Both the position numbers and the translations under genes were made by a program. Under the pieces are notes generated by a model. That model was given only the letters and a program-made list of their open reading frames with translations, did not search any database and was not told where the DNA came from. DNA of 43,400 nt from CAYPLH01 sp964411505 (lineage in GTDB: Bacteria > Bacillota > Clostridia > CAYPLH01 > DUMO01). The first letter of the stretch is position 1; every line of letters starts with the position of its first letter. The stretch is from NCBI GenBank assembly GCA_964411505.1, contig CAYPLH010000033.1:1-43400 (forward strand). The letters are read 5' to 3'. Positions 18,506 to 25,555 of this stretch are shown piece after piece.

Positions 18506-18885
18506 AAGTAAAACCTCCTCATTGGAAACATTAAACATTGTTTGGTTGTTGATTATATTGGTTTAGACTTGTAATATGGAAAATTAGTTCCGGATGTAGT
18601 TATATTATATTATATTCAATCCGTTTTTGAGATTGTGAAAAATGATATGGTGTAGCAACAGAACAGGCTAATTATTTTGAGAAAACTAACAGTTCTTAAG
18701 AATATAAAAATGCTAACACTTTATATGCACCATCCGTGGCGCATAAAGCTAAAAAAACATCCTGTTTTTTTCACGCATTTTTATATTCCACTCACCGAGT
18801 TTTCTGTCAAAATAAAGCCAACTGTTCTTTTTGCTACACCATATCATTTTTACTCATTATCCGAATGATGGACTTAAGTATAGAA
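18506..18885. other. Intergenic region holding the long foldback element
   Basis: About 380 bases between the two minus-strand surface genes. The right part is taken up by the foldback repeat. The left part (18540-18637) holds the AT-rich TATAATATAATATAA-like stretch, read on the minus strand. It could serve as the -10 region of a separate promoter for the alpha-2-macroglobulin gene. Short frames here overlap the repeat and are not credible genes. Confidence 0.6.
18638..18851. repeat. Long nested foldback (MITE-like) element, full copy (family A)
   Basis: About 214 bp. The outer arms AAAAATGATATGGTGTAGC (18638-18656) and their complement are perfect over 19 bp, and GAACAG/CTGTTC extends them after a one-base offset. 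Inside, AGAAAACT (18680-18687) pairs with AGTTTTCT (18798-18805). Further in, AATATAAAAATGC (18701-18713) pairs perfectly with 18775-18787. Two smaller hairpins occupy the centre. No ORF of note and no clear target-site duplication. It lies 34 bp after the LysM gene stop and may also terminate or process that transcript. Confidence 0.8.
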
Positions 18886-20214
18886 TCAATCTTGATCCGA
18901 AGAGCTATCATCCGGTACTTCAAGCATGTTAATGTTGGGTAGCTTGATTACCTGACCTGCATTTATTTCGCTAGGATTTTGAATATTATTATAAACAGAA
19001 ACCTGTTTATAGTAATCGGGATTACCATAATACCTTCTGCAAATCTCTTTGAGCCATTCTCCTTTTTGAACTTCATATAATATGTATTCCGGCTGGGCTG
19101 TGGGAGTTGGAATTGGGCTTCCAGAAGAAACCGGCGTAACATTGGGCGAAGGAATCGGTGTAATATCAGGTGTAGAAACCGGAATAACATCAGGCGAAGT
19201 AACCGGCTTGGAAGCTGTGCTAGGTTCTGGGCTGGCGCTATGCAAAGGAGATGAGGTTGGGACAGGTGTAGATTTAGGCGTTTCATCTAATGTTGGTTGT
19301 GGAGATGCATCTGAATTAGCGCTGGGTAGCCAAGTTGGTGTTGCTATTTGTGTGTCTATTGGTGCATCTACTGGTATTTTGATAGACTTTGTTAAACTAC
19401 TTAAAAATCTAAATCCATAATAAAGTGAAACAGAAATGCATAGTACAAGCAGGCTAATAAGTATTGATTTAAATGCCTTGCTGCTCCGTGAAATCTTAAC
19501 TTTGGGTTGCATTATTATGTCGGGGGTTGGCTTGGTGTCTAAAGAGTACGGGATATCTCCGTCTCCGACAAACTCTTTTAAAAAAGGTCTGAAAGCAGCA
19601 TACGCTGCTTCGACATTTTCAAACTCATTGTTTTTGATACTGTTCAGATATTCGGTGAAAGTTTGAGGAATATCTGAATGACCTTCAAAAACTTTTGTTA
19701 ATGTATATCCGATACGTTCAATAATATTTTGCTCACTAATATCTTCAGACTTTTCCCTAAAATCTAATATGTGACTGAAATAAACAATACCATATTCGTT
19801 TATGTTTATATTATCAGGCTCAAGAAACTTGTACTGCATAATAAGCGGAAGTATTCTTAATTCAAGAGCGTTGGAAAAAAAACTATTTGCAGTTTTCAAT
19901 CTTTCAGCAAAAGATAGTATTTTTAGCTTCATAAACTGTTTGACCCTGCATGGAGCAAAATAATTAAATATGACATAAAGTTTGTTGTTTTGTAAAAAAT
20001 GTTCTACGTAATATAAATAACCTGTTTTTTTCATGTCTTCTATACCTTGGGTAAGCAAATTGATTGAGCTTTTCTTCTTGAAGATATTGATTATATAAAG
20101 TGAATCATCTTTCTTAAATCTTGAAGATTTGCTGCATACAACAACCTCTTGGTCAGGACCCATGATTATTACATTTTTTATATAATATTTTTTAAATAAG
20201 ACATTTTTTTTCAT
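18886..20214 (-). CDS. Pseudokinase-like / transmembrane / LysM protein
   Basis: A 442-residue protein with three parts. Residues 1 to about 225 resemble a protein kinase fold: a beta-3-like 'YIINIFKKK', then 'NNKLYVIFNYFAPCRVKQFMK', where kinases have the hinge. A loop 'EPDNININEYGIVYFSHILDF' follows near 133, aligning with the catalytic loop to DFG. The HRD motif is missing and DFG is DFR, so catalysis is unlikely. One membrane segment follows at about 251-275. A Ser/Thr/Pro-rich spacer with repeats such as DITPIPSPNVTPVS covers about 276-377, and a C-terminal LysM domain (about 378-428) should bind peptidoglycan outside. The layout mirrors PASTA kinases with LysM in place of PASTA. It is the first full-size gene of the minus-strand surface pair. 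The kinase assignment is my reading of motifs, not a database result. Confidence 0.75.
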   Translation of the reverse strand: MKKNVLFKKYYIKNVIIMGPDQEVVVCSKSSRFKKDDSLYIINIFKKKSSINLLTQGIEDMKKTGYLYYVEHFLQNNKLYVIFNYFAPCRVKQFMKLKILSFAERLKTANSFFSNALELRILPLIMQYKFLEPDNININEYGIVYFSHILDFREKSEDISEQNIIERIGYTLTKVFEGHSDIPQTFTEYLNSIKNNEFENVEAAYAAFRPFLKEFVGDGDIPYSLDTKPTPDIIMQPKVKISRSSKAFKSILISLLVLCISVSLYYGFRFLSSLTKSIKIPVDAPIDTQIATPTWLPSANSDASPQPTLDETPKSTPVPTSSPLHSASPEPSTASKPVTSPDVIPVSTPDITPIPSPNVTPVSSGSPIPTPTAQPEYILYEVQKGEWLKEICRRYYGNPDYYKQVSVYNNIQNPSEINAGQVIKLPNINMLEVPDDSSSDQD

Positions 20215-20238
20215 CTATATCACTCCAACAGTCAACTA

Positions 20239-20331
20239 TTATATCCTAATACTCATTATTAGTTTTCGGGTGAATCCGCCACCTGATAGACCAAAAACAA
20301 TATAAACCCAGTCAACACTTAATGAATTCAT
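20239..20331 (-). CDS. Possible 30-residue small ORF upstream of the LysM pseudokinase
   Basis: Read on the minus strand, CCGGAGG (20339-20345) lies 7 nt before ATG 20331, an ideal ribosome site. The frame runs 30 codons to TAA at 20239, 24 bp before the start of the pseudokinase gene. The predicted peptide begins MNSLSVDWVYIVFGLSGGG and ends in a basic stretch with RKL and SIRI, so it is short and hydrophobic in the middle. It could be a leader peptide, a small membrane protein or a chance ORF. No homologue is known to me. Confidence 0.35.
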   Translation of the reverse strand: MNSLSVDWVYIVFGLSGGGFTRKLIMSIRI

Positions 20332-20402
20332 AAATTAGCCTCCGGATGGTTAATAAATTTCATATTTTTGTTTCAATTAAATATTGTAAACGAAACAACA
20401 TA

Positions 20403-20432
20403 ATTCTAACATAGTTTTTATTAGATTAACAA
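20403..20432 (-). promoter_or_regulatory. Possible promoter for the minus-strand surface genes
   Basis: On the minus strand TTGTTA (20427-20432) is followed after 18 bp by TAGAAT (20403-20408). It lies about 70 bp upstream of the small ORF. Weak call by motif only. Confidence 0.3.
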
Positions 20433-20447
20433 TCACTTTTTTTAGCC

Positions 20448-20476
20448 TTGTATACAAAGTGCATATTGTATATAAT
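20448..20476 (+). promoter_or_regulatory. pta promoter with overlapping inverted repeat (candidate operator)
   Basis: TTGTAT (20448-20453), 17 bp, then consensus TATAAT (20471-20476). A perfect inverted repeat, TATACAA (20451-20457), 8 bp, TTGTATA (20466-20472), fills the spacer and overlaps both hexamers. Such placement suits a repressor site, but no regulator is identified. Confidence 0.5.
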
Positions 20477-20593
20477 ACTTGTTGGTTAAAGTTTGCTTAA
20501 TAAGCGTAATTTAAGGCTAGATAATATCACCAGATGATATATTCTGTCTTAGAGAGATTATCTTAAGCTTTGATTTTGAAAGGGGATAAATCA

Positions 20594-21583
20594 ATGGGTT
20601 TTTTAGAACAAATAGTGCAACGTGCAAAGGCTGATATAAAGACCATTGTCTTGCCTGAAAGCACAGATATAAGGGTAGTAACTGCCGCATCAATGATACA
20701 AAAAAAAGGAATCGCAAAAGTTGTACTTATAGGCAATGAAGATAGTATTAAAAAACTGGCAAGTGATATTGACTTAAGCGGAGTCAAAATTATAGATCAC
20801 ATAAATTCAGACAGTTTTTCTGACTATGTCAACACTTTTTATGAAATGAGAAAGGCAAAGGGAATGACACCTGAAAAAGCAGCTGAAACAATGAAAGACC
20901 CTCTTTACTATGGTGTTATGATGGTTAAAAAGGGAGAGGCTGACGGTATGGTAGCTGGAGCAGTAAATTCTACATCAAACACACTTCGCCCAGCTCTTCA
21001 AATTCTCAAAACCGCACCGGGTACCAAGTTGGTTTCTGCCTTTTTTGTCATGGTAGTACCAGATTGCGAATTTGGTCACAATGGTGCATTTGTTTTTGCA
21101 GATAGCGGTCTAGTTGAAAATCCCAATGCTGATCAGCTGTCGGAAATTGCAATTTCTTCTGCCAAATCTTTCAAACAGCTTGTTGCTGCCGATCCGGTTG
21201 TTGCAATGCTGTCATATTCCACATATGGGAGTGCAAAAAGCGAATTAACTGAAAAAGTAATTGAAGCTACAAAACTTGCTAAAGAAAAAGCACCAAATGT
21301 TGCGATTGATGGTGAGCTTCAAGGTGATGCGGCGATCGTTGCTTCTGTTGGTAAGAAAAAGGCACCCGGAAGCAATGTTGCAGGCAAAGCTAACGTGCTT
21401 GTTTTCCCTGACCTAAACTGTGGGAATATTGCCTATAAATTGGTTCAAAGACTAGCAAAAGCTGAGGCATACGGACCAATAACACAAGGAATTGCAATGC
21501 CAATCAATGATCTTTCAAGAGGATGTTGTGCAGAAGACATAGTAGGTGTCGTTGCAATAACAGCAGTACAGGCACAGAATTAG
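20594..21583 (+). CDS. pta: Phosphate acetyltransferase
   Basis: A 329-residue enzyme that converts acetyl-CoA and phosphate to acetyl phosphate and CoA. With acetate kinase downstream it yields acetate and ATP. It is the short, single-domain type, without the N-terminal DRTGG extension. Visible family segments: TIVLPESTDIRVVTAASM at the N-terminus, 'KKGEADGMVAGAVNSTSNTL', 'FADSGLVENPNADQLSEIAI', and 'VLVFPDLNCGNIAYKLVQRL' near the C-terminus. AAAGGGG sets ATG 20594, and the upstream in-frame ATA/TTG frame has no site. ackA follows 72 bp later, and the two form a probable operon driven by the promoter at 20448. Confidence 0.96.
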   Translation: MGFLEQIVQRAKADIKTIVLPESTDIRVVTAASMIQKKGIAKVVLIGNEDSIKKLASDIDLSGVKIIDHINSDSFSDYVNTFYEMRKAKGMTPEKAAETMKDPLYYGVMMVKKGEADGMVAGAVNSTSNTLRPALQILKTAPGTKLVSAFFVMVVPDCEFGHNGAFVFADSGLVENPNADQLSEIAISSAKSFKQLVAADPVVAMLSYSTYGSAKSELTEKVIEATKLAKEKAPNVAIDGELQGDAAIVASVGKKKAPGSNVAGKANVLVFPDLNCGNIAYKLVQRLAKAEAYGPITQGIAMPINDLSRGCCAEDIVGVVAITAVQAQN

Positions 21584-21655
21584 TTGGAAAGCGTGAAGTT
21601 GGTAAGGTGCAAAAGTTGAGAAGGGTATCAAACAAAAGTAGGGGGATATTGAATA

Positions 21656-22849
21656 ATGAAAATATTAGTAATAAACTCGGGAAGCTCATCATTAAAATAT
21701 CAGTTAATAAGTATGACTCATGAAAAGGTACTAGCAAAAGGATTATGTGATAGGATCGGAATAGGACAGTCGTTTTTAAAGCATAAAAAAGATGGCTGCG
21801 ATACTGTTGTAATAGATAGGGATATGTATAATCATAAAGTGGCTATAAAAGAGGTTATCAAGGTACTCTCTGATAAGAAGCTTGGTGTTATTTCGGATAT
21901 GGATGAGATTATGGCAGTGGGTCATCGTGTAGTACATGGTGGCGAGAAATTTAAAGAATCGGTCATAATAGATAATACAGTAATGAAAACAATAAATAAT
22001 TGTATAAAGTTAGCGCCGCTTCATAATCCAGCAAATATTACAGGCATAGAAGCGTGTATAGAGATAATGCCTAAAAAACCAATGGTTGCTGTTTTTGATA
22101 CTGCTTTTCATCAAACTATGCCCAAACATGCATTTTTATATGCTGTACCCTATGAAGCATATGAAAAATATGCAATAAGAAAATATGGTTTTCACGGAAC
22201 TTCACATATGTATGTTTCTCAAAGAGCTGCAGCGATGTTAAACAAGCCAATCAGTGAATTAAAACTGATTTCATGTCACTTAGGTAACGGAGCAAGTGTA
22301 TGTGCAATACAAGGAGGAAAATCCGTTGAAACCAGTATGGGATTTACACCCTTAGCAGGACTACCTATGGGGACTAGATGTGGAACTATAGACCCTGCTG
22401 TTGTTCTTTTCTTGATGGAAAACGAAAAAATGTCGATAAATGAAGTAAATAAATGTTTAAATAAAAGGTCAGGTGTACTTGGTATATCGGGTGTAAGCAG
22501 TGATTTCAGAGATATAGAGGCAGCAGCTGAAGAAGGAAATGAAAGGGCAAGGCTGGCGATAGACATTTTCAGTTATAATGTTAAAAAGTATATAGGTGAG
22601 TATGCTAGTGTATTGAATGGTTTGGATGCTGTTATATTTACAGCAGGAATAGGAGAAAATAATCCACTGGTAAGGAAAAAGATATTAGATGGTCTAGCCT
22701 ATATGGGAATTACAGTAGATTGGGATAAAAATGAGCTTCGCGGATCAGAAGTCGACATAAGTTCCGAAGATTCAAAGGTTCGTACCCTTGTGATTCCTAC
22801 AAATGAAGAATTAGCAATAGCAAGAGAAACACTCAACTTGGTAAAGTAA
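21656..22849 (+). CDS. ackA: Acetate kinase
   Basis: A 397-residue ASKHA-fold kinase that converts acetyl phosphate and ADP to acetate and ATP, the last step of acetogenic energy gain. The family motifs are complete: 'VINSGSSSLKYQL' at the N-terminus, VGHRVVHGGEKF, 'FDTAFHQTMP', 'KYGFHGTSHMYVS', 'HLGNGASVCAI', GTRCGTIDPAV and 'FTAGIGENNPLVR'. The length is normal for the family. AGGGGGA lies before the ATG. It is co-directional with pta 72 bp upstream. No terminator is obvious after the stop, but a strong new promoter lies about 105 bp downstream. Confidence 0.98.
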   Translation: MKILVINSGSSSLKYQLISMTHEKVLAKGLCDRIGIGQSFLKHKKDGCDTVVIDRDMYNHKVAIKEVIKVLSDKKLGVISDMDEIMAVGHRVVHGGEKFKESVIIDNTVMKTINNCIKLAPLHNPANITGIEACIEIMPKKPMVAVFDTAFHQTMPKHAFLYAVPYEAYEKYAIRKYGFHGTSHMYVSQRAAAMLNKPISELKLISCHLGNGASVCAIQGGKSVETSMGFTPLAGLPMGTRCGTIDPAVVLFLMENEKMSINEVNKCLNKRSGVLGISGVSSDFRDIEAAAEEGNERARLAIDIFSYNVKKYIGEYASVLNGLDAVIFTAGIGENNPLVRKKILDGLAYMGITVDWDKNELRGSEVDISSEDSKVRTLVIPTNEELAIARETLNLVK

Positions 22850-22953
22850 TAGTGGTCATTTTTGTAGTATTAGAGATCTTGTTCACAAAGGAATAGGGTC
22901 TGAACAATAAGACGAAAAGCATCATAAGACAGAAACCGCGGTCAAATAGTATC

Positions 22954-22982
22954 TTGACATGCTGAGGATTCACTAGTATAAT
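22954..22982 (+). promoter_or_regulatory. Full-consensus sigma-A promoter for the DUF177-rpmF unit
   Basis: TTGACA (22954-22959), 17 bp, TATAAT (22977-22982): a perfect match at both hexamers with ideal spacing. The start of the DUF177 gene is about 30 bp downstream, so the leader is short. This suits strong, growth-linked expression of a ribosomal protein operon. Confidence 0.9.
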
Positions 22983-23013
22983 AATTTTTGTTGGTCTTTT
23001 AGAGGTGAGTTAA

Positions 23014-23520
23014 ATGAAAGTTGATATTTCTAGTATTGTTAGCAATGATGGAGCTTCACTTGACATAGAATTTGCTAAGGTTATGGAAAACTTAAAGTTT
23101 GAAAATAGTGATATTTTATTTGACAAAGGTGTTAATCTTAAAGGCAGACTAATAAATATAAATGGGGTCATAAACCTAAACGGATGTCTCAAAGTCGAAT
23201 ATGAAGTTGAGTGCTCAAGATGCCTTAAGAACTTAAACCGTAACTTAAAAGTTATGTTGAATGAGAATTTTGTAAATACTAATAACAATGTTGATATTGA
23301 TGATGAAGATGTATATCTCTACGAAAACAACCAAATTGTTCTTGATGAAGTTGTTACTGATAATATACTTCTGAATCTACCGGTAAAACAGGTGTGCAGT
23401 GATTTGTGCAAAGGTTTTTGTTCCAGATGTGGAACAAATCTTAACAAAAAAGCATGCGATTGTAAAGATGAAGAAATTAATCCTCAGATGGAGAAGCTGA
23501 GGGATTATTTTAAACAGTAA
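23014..23520 (+). CDS. DUF177 (YceD-type) protein, linked to rRNA accumulation
   Basis: A 168-residue protein of the YceD/DUF177 family, which is almost always encoded next to rpmF and is tied to 23S rRNA accumulation in other bacteria. It has 'VECSRCLKNL' near residue 69 and a C-terminal Cys-rich part (CSDLCKGFCSRCGTNLN, then ACDC) that probably binds zinc, followed by the typical 'NPQMEKLRDYF' ending. AGAGGTGAG precedes the ATG. It shares the consensus promoter with rpmF, 59 bp downstream. Molecular activity is unknown. Confidence 0.9.
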   Translation: MKVDISSIVSNDGASLDIEFAKVMENLKFENSDILFDKGVNLKGRLININGVINLNGCLKVEYEVECSRCLKNLNRNLKVMLNENFVNTNNNVDIDDEDVYLYENNQIVLDEVVTDNILLNLPVKQVCSDLCKGFCSRCGTNLNKKACDCKDEEINPQMEKLRDYFKQ

Positions 23521-23579
23521 TATTGTACTCTCACACTTTTAGATTGTAAAGTGTGGATACAATGGGGAGGTGTAGATAA

Positions 23580-23762
23580 ATGGCTGTACCAAAAAGGAAA
23601 ACATCTAAGGCTAGGAAAGCTAAAAGAAGAGCAAACTGGAAACTTGTTATCCCAGGGTTGGTTGAGTGTTCTCAGTGTCACATTCTTAAGTTACCTCATA
23701 GAGTTTGTAAGGAATGCGGATATTATAACGGTAAGGAAGTTATAAAAGTAGAAGCTAAATAA
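23580..23762 (+). CDS. rpmF: 50S ribosomal protein L32
   Basis: A 60-residue basic protein of the large ribosomal subunit. It begins MAVPKRKTSKARKAKRRANW, the standard L32 start, and contains the zinc-ribbon pairs 'CSQC' and 'CKEC' of the Cys-type paralogue. GGGGAGG lies before the ATG, which overlaps a competing longer frame that is not credible. It ends a two-gene unit with DUF177. In many Firmicutes, fatty-acid genes (plsX, fabH) follow, but here a terminator and repeats do. Confidence 0.98.
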   Translation: MAVPKRKTSKARKAKRRANWKLVIPGLVECSQCHILKLPHRVCKECGYYNGKEVIKVEAK

Positions 23763-23803
23763 AAGAATTATTTTTTTATTGTCCTTTATGCAATAAAACA
23801 AAT

Positions 23804-23831
23804 AAAACAGCAGAATGTCTGCTGTTTTTAT
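23804..23831 (+). terminator. Rho-independent terminator after rpmF
   Basis: An 11-bp perfect stem, AAAACAGCAGA (23804-23814) and TCTGCTGTTTT (23818-23828), with a 3-nt loop and T-rich tail, lies 41 bp after rpmF. Confidence 0.9.
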
Positions 23832-23877
23832 TGTCTAAGAAAGTATACTTTGCCCACTTTTTTATTGTCTAAGAAAG

Positions 23878-24033
23878 TATACTTTCTTAGACAATGGGGA
23901 TTGCAAAGGGGAAGCCTCTTTGCTGCTTTAAGGAGGGTGCTCAAGGATGCGGAGCATCCGTCGAAGGGAACCATAAGGTTCCCTAGCGAAAAAAAGTGAC
24001 GAAGCCTACTTTTTTATCGTCTAGGAAAGTATA
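23878..24033. repeat. Structured repeat element, copy 1 (family B)
   Basis: About 156 bp bounded by inverted ends TATACTTTCTTAGACAAT (23878-23895) and ATCGTCTAGGAAAGTATA (24016-24033). The core folds into successive hairpins: GCAAAGGGG with CCTCTTTGC, GGATGC-GGA-GCATCC (23945-23959), and GGGAACC-ATAA-GGTTCCC (23966-23983). A run of 99 bases from 23896 to 23994 is identical to 29421-29519. The left end is joined to an outward half to give a perfect 32-bp palindrome (23864-23895). No coding capacity of note. MITE or small structured RNA are both possible. Confidence 0.85.
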
Positions 24034-24160
24034 TTTAATCATAAGTGGATCATAATTAATTAATTCATGTGTGAGTTTTTTCTTGACTTATATTATTTTA
24101 TAAGCAATACTATAAAATAGAGTTTAGCTAAAATGGCTTGTAATGGAGGGGAACAGCTTT

Positions 24161-25480
24161 TTGAACAAAAACAGCAAAGCTATTAAGTATGTCCAAAAAG
24201 GAAGCATTGCCGAAGAAGCTGGCTTAGAGCCTGGTGATGTTATTTTGTCAGTTAACGGAGAACCTATTAATGATATATTTGATTACAGCTTTCTAACTAT
24301 AGATGATGAAATCACATTAGAAGTTTACAAAAGTAATGACATAATATGGGAAATCGATATTTACAAGGATGAATATGAGGATCTGGGAATTGAATTTTAT
24401 GATCCGATGTTAGACGATGCAAAAGGTTGTACAAACAAGTGCATATTTTGTTTTATAGACCAGCTACCTCCTGGAATGAGAGAAACACTTTATTTTAAGG
24501 ACGATGACTCAAGATTATCATTCCTTATGGGCAATTATGTAACGCTTACCAATACAACTTGGGAGGAAATTTTCCGCATCAAAAAACATAGAATGTCACC
24601 AATTAATATTTCGGTTCATACAACTAATCCAGACTTACGTTGCTTGATGCTCAGAAACAAATTTGCCGGGGACATAATTAAAAAAATTAAAAGTCTAACT
24701 TCTAGTGGTATTACAGTTAATTGTCAGATAGTGCTCTTAAGAGGTGTAAATGATGGGGAAGAGCTTGACAGAAGCATTCATGATCTTTGTTTGTTCCATC
24801 CTGGTATAGGCAGTGTATCTATCGTACCTGTGGGGATTACAAAGTATAGACAAAAGCTTTCTGAGCTGACGCCTTATGACAAAAGCACTTCAAGGCGTGT
24901 AATAGAGCAGGTGGAAAAATGGCAGAAAAAATTGAAGAGTAAAAAAGGTTCAAATATTATTTTTCTTGCGGATGAATTTTATATAATGGCTGACTTACCT
25001 CTTCCACGTTATGAGGATTATGAAGGTTTTCCGCAATTGGAAAACGGTGTGGGAATGATTGCTCTTTTTCGTTATGAGTTTTATGAATATCTCAAGCAGA
25101 ATTTAAAGCCCAAAAAGGCAGATCGAGTTGTGAGTGTCGCAACGGGAAGGGCGTCATATAAATACATTAAGGAATTTGCTTCATGCTTGGAAGACAAGTT
25201 TAGTGGGATTAGAATAAATGTTTATGAAATAAAAAATGAGTTCTTCGGAGAAAATGTTACTGTGACAGGACTTTTAACCGGGCAGGATTTATTCCGACAA
25301 CTTAGTGGTTGCGATTTAGGAGAAGAATTGCTACTTTCAAAATCGGTGCTAAAGGCAGGAGAAGAATTGTTTCTTGATGATTTTACAGTAGCGCAGCTTG
25401 AAGAGAAGCTTGACGTTAAGGTTGTCCCTGTTAATAGTACTGCAAAGGATTTTGTTGACTATATTCTTGAAATAAACTAA
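24161..25480 (+). CDS. DUF512 protein: PDZ plus radical-SAM-like domain
   Basis: About 439 residues. The N-terminus (about 8-65) is a PDZ-like domain with 'VQKGSIAEEAGLEPGDVILS' and NGEPI. It is followed by 'KGCTNKCIFCFIDQLPPGMR', whose CxxxCxxC (near 90-97) matches a radical-SAM 4Fe-4S site, and the C-terminal DUF512 region with 'TGRASYKYI' and 'VTVTGLLTGQDL'. The family is conserved in Clostridia and cyanobacteria, often beside der as here. Its reaction is unknown. GGAGGGG (24145-24151) is spaced 9 nt from TTG 24161, which I prefer. The ATG at 24143 overlaps that site. der follows 75 bp later with a small hairpin between. Confidence 0.85.
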   Translation: MNKNSKAIKYVQKGSIAEEAGLEPGDVILSVNGEPINDIFDYSFLTIDDEITLEVYKSNDIIWEIDIYKDEYEDLGIEFYDPMLDDAKGCTNKCIFCFIDQLPPGMRETLYFKDDDSRLSFLMGNYVTLTNTTWEEIFRIKKHRMSPINISVHTTNPDLRCLMLRNKFAGDIIKKIKSLTSSGITVNCQIVLLRGVNDGEELDRSIHDLCLFHPGIGSVSIVPVGITKYRQKLSELTPYDKSTSRRVIEQVEKWQKKLKSKKGSNIIFLADEFYIMADLPLPRYEDYEGFPQLENGVGMIALFRYEFYEYLKQNLKPKKADRVVSVATGRASYKYIKEFASCLEDKFSGIRINVYEIKNEFFGENVTVTGLLTGQDLFRQLSGCDLGEELLLSKSVLKAGEELFLDDFTVAQLEEKLDVKVVPVNSTAKDFVDYILEIN

Positions 25481-25481
25481 C

Positions 25482-25503
25482 CCACTACCCTTAAGAGTAG
25501 TGG
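25482..25503 (+). other. Small hairpin between DUF512 and der
   Basis: CCACTAC (25482-25488) pairs perfectly with GTAGTGG (25497-25503), loop of 8. It is not followed by a T-run on the plus strand, so read-through into der is likely and a terminator call is not supported. Confidence 0.4.
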
Positions 25504-25555
25504 AATAAAAATTAGCGCTGTTGTAAAAAAAAATTACTAAAGGGTGGGTGATAAT

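Larger units (their letters stand above)
20215..20569. other. Divergent intergenic region between the LysM gene and pta
   Basis: About 355 bases. On the minus side it carries a possible 30-residue ORF (20239-20331) and a weak promoter (20403-20432). On the plus side it carries the pta promoter with an inverted repeat (20448-20476). Confidence 0.6.
23763..24160. other. Intergenic region with terminator and structured repeats
   Basis: About 398 bases without a credible gene. It holds the rpmF terminator (23804), two extra repeat right-ends (23828-23852 and 23855-23881), the large repeat (23878-24033), and 100 AT-rich bases before the DUF512 gene. These include TTGACT at 24083, a possible -35 with no clear -10. 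Confidence 0.7.

Noticed and set aside
18677..18942. Two overlapping plus-strand frames of 63 and 68 codons in the alpha-2-macroglobulin/LysM intergenic region
   Set aside because: They run through the nested foldback element, start at weak sites and have no family resemblance. The inverted structure explains the open frames.
19082..19420. A 112-codon plus-strand frame rich in Gly, Val and Thr opposite the LysM protein
   Set aside because: It is the mirror of the Ser/Thr/Pro-repeat linker on the minus strand. Its repeated Gly/Val/Thr pattern follows from that and is not a gene.
23864..23895. CRISPR-like appearance of the repeated TTGTCTAAGAAAGTATAC units near 23830-23895
   Set aside because: Only two or three units with unequal spacing that contain parts of the repeat core. 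No array of regular spacers and no cas genes.
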